This document shows, piece by piece, positions 21,301-28,258 of a stretch of 64,000 nucleotides of DNA. Each line of letters starts with the position of its first letter. Within the stretch, counting starts at the first letter, position 1. This stretch comes from Lysobacteraceae bacterium NML93-0793 (GTDB lineage: Bacteria; Pseudomonadota; Gammaproteobacteria; Xanthomonadales; Xanthomonadaceae). Below the pieces are notes generated by a model, which was given only the letters and a program-made list of their open reading frames with translations, was not told where the DNA came from and ran no database searches. Where the stretch lies: NCBI GenBank assembly GCA_002324875.1, contig NTJG01000003.1, forward strand, positions 1 through 64,000, written 5' to 3'. The translations under genes were made by a program, and so were the position numbers.

Positions 21301-23687
21301 AGGCCGTCGAGGATGCGCGCCGCAGCGTCGAACACCGCCTGCGCCTTGCGCTGGCGCGCGTCGAGCAAGGCCTGCTTGTGCGCCTCGAAGGTCTCGAGCA
21401 GTTCCTCGCGCTTGGCGAGGATGTCGCCGAGAAACTGCTCGTGTTCTCCGAACTGGCCTTCGATCTCCTCGAGCTGGACCATCAACCGCGACAGCTGCTC
21501 GTCCGCGCGCTCGGGATCGGTCGCCAATGCCAATGCACCGGCGATCGCCTGGCCGAACAGCGCGAACTGCGCGCCGAACTGCGCCACGGCTTCGGCCGAG
21601 CCGAGCGTGCGACGACGCTGGTCGGCGCGCGCACGGGTCTGGTTGAGCCGCGCGTAGAGACCGGAGATCGCATCGACGACGCGCGTGCGCTCGGTGGCAT
21701 CGTCGACCTTCAGCGTCGCCATCAGTTCCGACAGCATGTCCAGGTTGCCGGACAGCGCCTGCATCTCGGCGATGGACGCGGCCAGCGTCTTCGCGGTGGT
21801 CGCGGCCTGGGCCTCGGTGTCCAGCGCCTGCAGGCGCTCGGACACCGGCTTCAGGGCACGTTCGCCGGCGAGAAAGGCGCCCGTCGCCGCGCCGACGCTG
21901 TCCTGCGCAGCCTGCAGCGCCTCGCCCATCGCATCGATGGCGTCGGTGTCCACGTAGCGCAGCTCGCGGATCGTCAGCAGATGACCGCGCTGCTTCGAGA
22001 TCTCGTTGAGCGCCTCGACGAACTCCTCGATGCGGTTCCAGCTTTCCGGCTGCAGCCGGCCCAACAGGGTGCGATGCGCCGTCTCGGCCTCGCGCATCGC
22101 CGCATCGGACTGGCGACGGATGCCTTCGACCTTCTCGTACTCGTCCAGTACCGACTCGCCGGTCGCGGCGATCTCGTGCAGCAGCGCGCCCGCGCCCCCG
22201 CTGTCGACGTCGTCCAGCCAGTGATGGGCGTCGAACAGGCGACGGGTGTCGTGCACCAGCAGCTGGTAGCGCTGCAGCGACACATCGCGCCCGTCGATCG
22301 TGCGCGCAAGATCGAGCAGGTTGGAAATGCCGCGCACCAGCTCGGGATTGCCGATGCGGCCCATGAATCCGCTGCCCACCGGGGCCTGCGCCGCGAACTC
22401 GTCGCTGGTGAACGGTGTCTGCCACACCTGCATCGGATGCACGCGGGTCGGCGCGTCGCCCTCGGCGTGGAACAGCACCATGCGCCCGTCGTGCAGCAGC
22501 GCGTAGCCGTGCCCGAACACCGGGTTCTGCAGCGCGCGCTGGATGGTGTTGTAGACGAACAGCGCCGATCGCCCCGCTGCCCGGTCGTAGAACACGTACA
22601 TCACGTCCTCGCCGTTGGGCGAGCGGATGGCGCGCTTGAACTGCATGCCGTCCATCTGCGCATCGAAGGCACGATGGTCGCCGTTCTGCAGGTAGTAGCC
22701 ACCGGGGAAGATGATGCCGTGGTCTTCGGGCAACTGGACGCAGGCCTGCACGATGGCGTCGTTGCGGACGATCCTGCCGGTGATCGTGTTGTAGATCAGC
22801 CCGCGCCAGTGCTGTTCGCGATACGGCAGGACCTTCAGCAGGATGAGCGTGCCGACGCGCGCGAAATCGAAGGTGGCATCGTCGATCGACTGGGTGCGGT
22901 CCTCGACCGGCTCGTCGAAGATCCCGGCGCCGGTTTCGGTGTTGTTCTCGACCTTGACGGTGAGATCGCCGCCGGTGGTGTCGACGAACAGCGTGTCGAG
23001 GATGTTGAGATGCGGATGCCGGCCGTCGACCGCGAGCTCGCGGGTGGCGCGCGTCCATTCGAAATCGAACGGCGGGGGCAGCGCGATGTCGCGCTCGCCG
23101 CGGGAGTCGAGATAGCTCAGCTCACCGGTGTTGGCGATCGACCAGCGGAACACGCGCACGTCGGTGCTGCGCTCGCCGATCTGGAACGTCGCCAGCAGGC
23201 GGCTCTCACGGACGATCAGCTGCAGCAGACGTGCGTGCTTGTAGTAGGCGTAGAGCTCGGTGAAATCGTGGACGAAGCCGGGCTGGGCGAGGAACGTGCC
23301 GGCATGGTCCACCGGCACCACGTCGTAGCCGCCGTCGGCCTCGACCAGACGGTAGAGGCCGAACACATCCTCGATCCGCGTCTGGCTCTTGAGTCCGATG
23401 TAGACGTTGTAGCCGAACAGCACCTGGTCGCCTGGAATCTGGACGATGTCGCGGCCGACACAGTTGTTCTCGGTGCGAATGCGGAAACGCCCGATGACTT
23501 CCATGCGGCTGTTGCCGAACTCGGCGAGGCGCCGTGTGTTGAGCGACTCGGCGAGCGCGCGCAGGCGCGTGCCCTGTTCCAGCAGGCGCCGGCGCAGTAC
23601 CTCGTAGGCACCGCCGCGGGCGACGGCCTGATCGATTCGGGCGTCTTCGGGGGACGCCGTCGCGGCGTCCTGGGTCTGTTCGGTCAT
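18354..23687 (-). CDS. Giant AAA ATPase, 'DNA repair ATPase' family (1777 aa)
   Basis: Very large cytoplasmic protein. Residues about 60-430 form a beta-rich region; about 480-900 are long coiled coils. A further helical region precedes the AAA module. Walker A is PPGYGKTT with K1306, Walker B is LYVDDIQ with D1368-D1369, and a sensor-like asparagine is N1416 in AGNPYTES. The tail (about 1600-1777) is Ala/Pro-rich. This matches proteins usually labelled 'DNA repair ATPase' (I believe DUF3686-type), but that label has little evidence behind it. The gene starts 82 bases after the flotillin gene and is coupled through TGATG to the next gene. A membrane-linked remodelling ATPase is the inferred role. 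Confidence 0.85.
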   Translation of the reverse strand: MTEQTQDAATASPEDARIDQAVARGGAYEVLRRRLLEQGTRLRALAESLNTRRLAEFGNSRMEVIGRFRIRTENNCVGRDIVQIPGDQVLFGYNVYIGLKSQTRIEDVFGLYRLVEADGGYDVVPVDHAGTFLAQPGFVHDFTELYAYYKHARLLQLIVRESRLLATFQIGERSTDVRVFRWSIANTGELSYLDSRGERDIALPPPFDFEWTRATRELAVDGRHPHLNILDTLFVDTTGGDLTVKVENNTETGAGIFDEPVEDRTQSIDDATFDFARVGTLILLKVLPYREQHWRGLIYNTITGRIVRNDAIVQACVQLPEDHGIIFPGGYYLQNGDHRAFDAQMDGMQFKRAIRSPNGEDVMYVFYDRAAGRSALFVYNTIQRALQNPVFGHGYALLHDGRMVLFHAEGDAPTRVHPMQVWQTPFTSDEFAAQAPVGSGFMGRIGNPELVRGISNLLDLARTIDGRDVSLQRYQLLVHDTRRLFDAHHWLDDVDSGGAGALLHEIAATGESVLDEYEKVEGIRRQSDAAMREAETAHRTLLGRLQPESWNRIEEFVEALNEISKQRGHLLTIRELRYVDTDAIDAMGEALQAAQDSVGAATGAFLAGERALKPVSERLQALDTEAQAATTAKTLAASIAEMQALSGNLDMLSELMATLKVDDATERTRVVDAISGLYARLNQTRARADQRRRTLGSAEAVAQFGAQFALFGQAIAGALALATDPERADEQLSRLMVQLEEIEGQFGEHEQFLGDILAKREELLETFEAHKQALLDARQRKAQAVFDAAARILDGLPRRTERFETADELNAFFAGDALILKLRELATRLRDYRDTVKADDVEARLKDVRDQSVRSLRDRSDLFEGSGQVIRLGPRHRFSVNTQPLDLTILPRGDSLYIHLTGTDFYAPIDDPELEALRPYWQVTLDSESPDIARAEYLAGLVLQAAIEGREGLDLDALRRACSEPDALERSVRAFAAPRYREGYEKGIHDHDAARILRALLPLHAKAGPLSKPPAARALALAFWAFGRDGTAAERWPERSAGARAIRQLFGSDAGVDALRTEIADALLAFVTAQGLPFDTALAPVAADYLLEELREGAPTFGISHYARDLRDALRKALDSAGLTAEVEQALADADTRLAQRWSLAAQWLGALGASETHAALAGYVPEAIVLLLAADTLPHAVREVTLITDVDGLLGEHPRVHEGRLRLSLDGFLQRFDDHRLHFVPAFHRYQAVRQRIAARERDALRLSEFKARPLTSFVRNKLINEVYLPLIGDNLAKQMGTVGENKRSDLMGLLMLISPPGYGKTTLMEYVASRLGLVFMKINGPALGHEVRSIDPAQAPDATSRQELEKLNLALEMGSNTMLYVDDIQHTHPEFLQKFISLCDGTRRIEGVWQGRTKTYDMRGKKFCVVMAGNPYTESGEVFKIPDMLANRADIYNLGDVLGGMEDAFKLSYIENSLTSNPVLAPLATRDMADLYLLADRAAGKEVSTNDLSHAYSGAEVNELTATLQRLLQVSEIVYRVNQQYIASAAQADRYRTEPAFRLQGSYRNMNKLAEKISPVMNAAELEQLLDDHYMGESQLLTTGAEENLLKLAELRGTLDETAAARWAQIKRDFMRDKAMGGEDADTGARVVAQLADIAAGLQSMGQGSETPASAAPWDQLLAALHDLRAPAAPLPVEASPKAGPDATAKAVAGELQTVLRETAEPLLAQLGQSVAGQAALNAALAELAQWLRTRGATLDSSTPARRRERTPAERRLDAALDRLGAAEPRPGTPD

Positions 23688-23769
23688 CGGCTCACGATCC
23701 GGGCTGGCGCGGACGCGCGCTCACGGCGACGTCCTGCGTTCGAGATGGCGACCTGGGCCGCATGCGGGT

Positions 23770-25773
23770 TCAGGCAGGATCGCCCTCGACGACGCGAGAC
23801 GCCGGCGTGATGCCGCCGGCCGCTGCCGGCAGTGCCGAGCCCGAAACACCGAGATAGCGCTGCAGCAGATCCTGGAGGATCGGGCTCTTCTCGGTCAGGC
23901 CCTCGATGGAGCGGCCCAGCGAGACCGCCCTGACCACGTTCTCGAACATGCCGCCGTCGCCGCCGATCAGGTCGATGTCGGCATTGCGCAGGGCGGTGGC
24001 GATGACCTCGGCATTCTCCTTCGACACTTCCTTGCCGGCCTCGAACGCCGCCAGCGCCTGCTTGAGGCTGGTGTCGAGCGTCATGCGGAACTCCTCGTGG
24101 CCGCGCGCGGTGTCGCTGAGCGCATCGATCGCACCGAACTTCTTCGTCAGGCCCTCCGCCTCGGCGAAGAGCTTCTTCTCGATGACGCTGGCTTCCGCCA
24201 GGCCCAGCGATTCGGTCGCCGCGGCCTTGGCGCGGCCCATCTGCTCCTCGCCCTGCGCACGCGCAGCCAGCTGCTCGGCCAGCACCTTGGCCTCGGCCGC
24301 GCCCTGCTTGAGGTTGGCATCGGCCATCGCATCGACCACGCGGGCCTCGGCGATACCGACCTTCTCGATTGCCGATGCGCCGGCTTCCTTGACCTGGGCC
24401 TCGGCCAGACCGGGGGCTGCACGTTCCGCGCGTACGCCCTCGGCCAGCAACTTCTTGGCCTCGGCCTGCCTGCCGGACGCATCGAACTCGGCCTGGGCCA
24501 GCGTGGTGATCTCGACCGCGCGGTGACGGGCTGCGGTCTCGCGCGCCTCGGCTTCCTTGACCTGGCGCACCATCGACTCCTGGGCCTTCGCCTCGGCATC
24601 GAGAATGGTGATCTGCTTCAGGCGATCCGCCTCGGAAACCTCGCGCAGCTCCTTGATGCGCTCCTCTTCGGCCGCAACGGTACGGTCGATGGAGATGCGC
24701 TCGCGTGTGATGTTGGCGACATCCATGCGGCCCTGCTCGACCACCTTGTCGCGCTCGACGCCCTGCAGCTGCACTTCGCGATCCGTCGTGACCTGCTCGA
24801 GCTTGCGCGCGCGCTCGACGCGCTCGGCCTCGATGGCGACGGCGCGCTGGCGGTTCTGCGCGGCCACTTCGACCTCGCGCAGGCGGTTTTCCTCGCGGAT
24901 GTCGATCAGCTGCTGGGCCTCGATCCGCGCATTCTCCGACATCTGGCGCTGCTCTTCCTGCACCTTCTGGGTTTCCGCGGTCTCGCGCGCCTGGATGGTC
25001 TCGATCTCGCGCTTCTGCCGCGCCTCGGCCTCGGCCTGTTGGCGCTCGAGCGCGAGCGTCGCCTCGCGGGTCTCGACGTTCTTCTTGGTGATCGCCAGCC
25101 GCTCGTTCTGCTCGAGCTCGTTGGTGACCACGTTCTGGGTCGCGGTGAGTTCGGTGATCTTGCGGATGCCCTCGGCGTCCAAGATGTTGTGCGGATCGAG
25201 CACGTTCTTGGGCGTCTGCTCGAGATAGTCGATCGCCACGTCCTCGAGTACGTAACCGTTGAGGTCGTTGCCGATGACCGTGCTGACCGCGTCGCGGAAT
25301 TCCTGGCGCTTCTCGAACAGATCGGTGAAGTCGAACTTCTTGCCGACCGTCTTGAGCGCCTCGGAGAACTTGGCGTTGAACAGCTCGTCGACCGCATGCT
25401 TGTCGGACGCGCGATCCGCGCCCAGCGCCTTGGCCACGCGCAGCACGTCGGCCTGGGTCTCGTTGACGCGCAGGTAGAAGGCGACCGCGATGTCGGCGCG
25501 CATGTTGTCGCGACAGATCAGGCCTTCCTTGCCGCGGCGGTCGATCTGCAACGTGATCAGGCTGATCTTCATCAGCTCGGCGCGGTACAGCACCGGGATG
25601 ATCAGCGCACCGGTGAAGTGCACCTTTGGAGTCGCGCTCATGTCGTTGACGATCAGTGCCGTGCCCTGATCGACCTTCTTGTAGAAGGCCTTGAACAGGC
25701 CCGCGATACCGAGCACGACGACCAGCAGGATGCCCACACCGATCAGGAAGGGGGCGATCGTGGCAACGCTCAT
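23770..25773 (-). CDS. Flotillin family protein (YqiK-like, SPFH/Band 7)
   Basis: 667-aa membrane-scaffold protein. The ATG at 25773 follows a good AAGGAG; the longer open frame to 26097 is unsupported. A single transmembrane segment is at about 7-28. An SPFH domain occupies about 30-230. Next comes a very long Glu/Ala-rich coiled coil (about 230-560) with repeated AEA units, and a short C-terminal region ends Ala/Gly-rich. Flotillins assemble in membrane microdomains. Directly upstream is the NfeD/YqiJ-like gene (43-base gap), the usual flotillin partner. The AAA ATPase and TelA genes follow. Confidence 0.92.
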   Translation of the reverse strand: MSVATIAPFLIGVGILLVVVLGIAGLFKAFYKKVDQGTALIVNDMSATPKVHFTGALIIPVLYRAELMKISLITLQIDRRGKEGLICRDNMRADIAVAFYLRVNETQADVLRVAKALGADRASDKHAVDELFNAKFSEALKTVGKKFDFTDLFEKRQEFRDAVSTVIGNDLNGYVLEDVAIDYLEQTPKNVLDPHNILDAEGIRKITELTATQNVVTNELEQNERLAITKKNVETREATLALERQQAEAEARQKREIETIQARETAETQKVQEEQRQMSENARIEAQQLIDIREENRLREVEVAAQNRQRAVAIEAERVERARKLEQVTTDREVQLQGVERDKVVEQGRMDVANITRERISIDRTVAAEEERIKELREVSEADRLKQITILDAEAKAQESMVRQVKEAEARETAARHRAVEITTLAQAEFDASGRQAEAKKLLAEGVRAERAAPGLAEAQVKEAGASAIEKVGIAEARVVDAMADANLKQGAAEAKVLAEQLAARAQGEEQMGRAKAAATESLGLAEASVIEKKLFAEAEGLTKKFGAIDALSDTARGHEEFRMTLDTSLKQALAAFEAGKEVSKENAEVIATALRNADIDLIGGDGGMFENVVRAVSLGRSIEGLTEKSPILQDLLQRYLGVSGSALPAAAGGITPASRVVEGDPA

Positions 25774-25816
25774 TGCAGCTCCTTGCACATGAAGCCCGCA
25801 GGCGCGGGCCGTGGGA

Positions 25817-26443
25817 TCAAAGGGTTCGGTAGTCGGTTTCGGGCAGCACGCGCCAGGCGTGTGCTGCGGTATCGAACGCGACGAGTACGACGCGGTCACC
25901 GCGATGCAATTCGGCGCCGGGTTCGGCGCGCACCTGCAGGATGAGACCGGCGCCGCCGTCGTCGAGGTCGGCCATGCCCGCGCGCTCGGACACCTGCGCG
26001 GTCCGCACCACGGCCACCTGCCCGAGCAGCGACTGCTGGGCAGGCGTGCGCCGCGACAGCAGCCATCGGCGCAGCGGGCGCAGCACGGCCGAGGCAACGA
26101 ACACCGCCGCGACGAACGCGAGCAATGCGACGCCGCTGCCGACCAGCCAGCGCAACCAGCCGGCCCACTGGCCGAGCACGAACAGATGCGTGAAGTAGGT
26201 CAGGAACCAGGCGATGAAGGCGACCAGGGTGACGACCAGCATCAGCGGCAGGCGATCCAGCCCCAGGCGGCCGAGCATGCCGGCCAGGCCGGACGTATCG
26301 CCCAGCTCGACGGCATCGAGACCATCGAGATCCAGATCGACGAGCCCGGTGGCCGCAAGCAGCCAGTAGATCGTGCAGAAGGCCAGCACGACGCTGTAGA
26401 CCAGCGTGGGATAGCCCAGCGCCGTGCTCACGAATTCCGCCAT
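25817..26443 (-). CDS. NfeD/YqiJ-like membrane protein with C-terminal OB fold
   Basis: 208 aa from the ATG at 26443; a 16-residue longer frame adds only charged residues. Transmembrane segments lie at about 12-32, 66-88 and 100-122. The C-terminal part (about 138-200) is a beta-rich OB-type domain with the pattern LLGQVAVVRT ... HRGDRVVLVAF, as in NfeD-class flotillin partners such as YqiJ. It is the first gene of the flotillin-ATPase-TelA operon, and the two products are expected to meet in the membrane. Family assignment rests on topology and context. Confidence 0.8.
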   Translation of the reverse strand: MAEFVSTALGYPTLVYSVVLAFCTIYWLLAATGLVDLDLDGLDAVELGDTSGLAGMLGRLGLDRLPLMLVVTLVAFIAWFLTYFTHLFVLGQWAGWLRWLVGSGVALLAFVAAVFVASAVLRPLRRWLLSRRTPAQQSLLGQVAVVRTAQVSERAGMADLDDGGAGLILQVRAEPGAELHRGDRVVLVAFDTAAHAWRVLPETDYRTL

Positions 26444-26540
26444 CCCCGGTTCCCGTTCCCTGTTGCGGACCGCCTCCGCGGCCCTCCCCATCCATGCGTC
26501 CTATCATGCCAGCGCGGGCGGGCGCCGCGCCATCGCGACC

Positions 26541-27497
26541 TCAGGTCACCAAGGCAGGCCCGGGCCCCGCGTTCGGTGCGCGGTATTCGATCCGGATTTC
26601 GCGATGCCCCTCCGGCACGTCAGGCTCGAGCGGCGTCTCGCCGGCGCAACCGGGATACCGGGTCTGGCGCAAGGCCTTGCCGGCCGCTTCGAGAAGCGCC
26701 ACCGCCGGATCGTCCGGATCGCGTGTGACCAGCTCGAAGTCCTGCGTCAGCAATGCGCGCACCTGCTCGTCGCGCGTGACATCGGCCAGCCGTGCGTCCG
26801 GAAAACCGGACCCGGCGTCGATGACGACGAGAGGCAACGGCGCACCGCAGCTCCCGGTATTCACGATCTCGATCTGCTCGACCAACTGACCGACGAGGGC
26901 TGCAAGCGTGGAGCGCACGCTCGCCTCGGACGTCGTATCGGCAGCAACGCTGTAGCGCGCTTTGACGAAGTGATACTGGCGCACCGCGATTGCGAGCGCG
27001 GTGTGGTACGTCGCGTCGCCCGAGCGCATCCACCCCGACGCGGACCGCATCTCACCGTCCGCGCTGTCGGCATCCACACCTTCCAGCGCGATGCGCTCGG
27101 CATCGACCGCGCCGAAGCGGATCGTCCGGCCGTCGCGCTGTCCGTCGAGTCCGTGCAGTTCGGAGATCGTCTGCGCCATATGGGCATCGAGCGAGGCCGC
27201 CATCACCTCCCCGGCCGGGTAGACATACACATCGAGATGCCTCGCCTGCGCTGGATCGCCGGCATAGCGCACCGAAACCCCGAACTCCGGCTGCTCGTAA
27301 CGCCGTTCGTCCTGCGCGTGCCAATCGGCCAGCACCAGCGGGTACACGATGCGGGTCTCGCGCACGTAGCCGCCGAGAAACGGGCGCTGCGCGACGTCGG
27401 ACGCGACAGCCCACAGCGGGGATGCACATGCGGCCGAAAGCGCGATCCACATCGCGCACCGTATCCTCCAGCCTGTCCCTCCCCGTCTCCCTGTCAT
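26541..27497 (-). CDS. Exported hypothetical protein, 318 aa
   Basis: Not recognised. The start at 27497 has a GGAG eight bases upstream. The N-terminus is a basic region followed by a hydrophobic stretch (about 16-31) ending in a plausible signal-peptidase site near AVAS. The mature protein alternates short beta strands and helices. Cysteines at about 221 and 287 could pair. It sits between the flotillin operon and the pdeM gene on the same strand, 97 bases before the YqiJ-like gene, so it might be transcribed into that operon, but nothing else ties it to it. Confidence 0.6.
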   Translation of the reverse strand: MTGRRGGTGWRIRCAMWIALSAACASPLWAVASDVAQRPFLGGYVRETRIVYPLVLADWHAQDERRYEQPEFGVSVRYAGDPAQARHLDVYVYPAGEVMAASLDAHMAQTISELHGLDGQRDGRTIRFGAVDAERIALEGVDADSADGEMRSASGWMRSGDATYHTALAIAVRQYHFVKARYSVAADTTSEASVRSTLAALVGQLVEQIEIVNTGSCGAPLPLVVIDAGSGFPDARLADVTRDEQVRALLTQDFELVTRDPDDPAVALLEAAGKALRQTRYPGCAGETPLEPDVPEGHREIRIEYRAPNAGPGPALVT

Positions 27498-27583
27498 GCC
27501 GAGCTCCGTGCTGTCGACCGAGGCTGATCGTATCGCTCCGGGTCACGGTCCCCGGCGCCACGGATTGCCGCCACAGGCCTCGC

Positions 27584-28258
27584 TCAGCGCGACACGTCGA
27601 CCACCACGTCCGGCGCGCAGGCGAACAGGCGCGTGCCGGGTTCGCGGTCCACGCGCCAGCCGCCGGCGAAGGCGGTGAAGGCCGGCAGCACGCCGGCGGT
27701 GTCGTCGAAGCGGAACGCAGGCAGTCGCGGCACACCGGGCAGACGCACCACCGGATGCAGATGGCCGCCGAGCCGGTAGCCGGCGGCATCGGCGGCATCG
27801 GCGGGGTCGTGGACGAACACGAACGGCGCGAACGCCAGCAGCGCGCCATGGACATGCAGGCCCAGCGTTTCGGCAAGGCCGGACTGCGTGCGCAGCGCGC
27901 GATCGTGGTTGCCACTGACGAGCTCGACCGACAGCGCCGCGCGTCCGGCCCGCCAGCGTGACCACGCAGTGCGCCATGGGGCGTCGTTGACCGCCGCATG
28001 CAGCAGGTCACCGAGGACAAGCAGTCGCGTCGCGCGTGTGGCCTCGAGCAGCGCATCGAGCCGCTGCAGATCGAGCGCGGTACCGCCGCGCGGCAGCGCG
28101 ATCCCGGCCCGGCGGAAATGATCGCCCTTGCCCAGATGCAGATCGGCGATCGCCAGCAACGACATCCGCGGCCACCACAGCGCGCGCTCGGGCAGCAGCA
28201 CCACGGTTTCGCCGGCCAGCGCGATCTCCAGCGCGCCCGGCAGCGACGGCTCAACCAC
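27584..28258 (-). CDS. pdeM: Ligase-associated DNA repair phosphoesterase PdeM
   Basis: Calcineurin-like manganese phosphoesterase of the bacterial ligase-Lhr repair cluster, 224 aa. The two-metal site reads D39-x-H41, GD at 83-84 with H87, GNHD at 116-119, and GHLHP with H166 and H168. Its start overlaps the lhr stop by eight bases, so it is translated together with the helicase. Family members characterised in Pseudomonas cut single-stranded DNA with manganese. It is the last gene of the minus-strand run exonuclease, ligase, helicase, PdeM. Confidence 0.92.
   Translation of the reverse strand: MVEPSLPGALEIALAGETVVLLPERALWWPRMSLLAIADLHLGKGDHFRRAGIALPRGGTALDLQRLDALLEATRATRLLVLGDLLHAAVNDAPWRTAWSRWRAGRAALSVELVSGNHDRALRTQSGLAETLGLHVHGALLAFAPFVFVHDPADAADAAGYRLGGHLHPVVRLPGVPRLPAFRFDDTAGVLPAFTAFAGGWRVDREPGTRLFACAPDVVVDVSR

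Noticed and set aside
20991..23810. Plus-strand open frame of 939 codons opposite the giant ATPase gene
   Set aside because: It mirrors the codon structure of the minus-strand gene, is rich in Arg/Gln/Val/His as expected for an antisense shadow, and has no recognisable motif. The AAA motifs lie on the minus strand.
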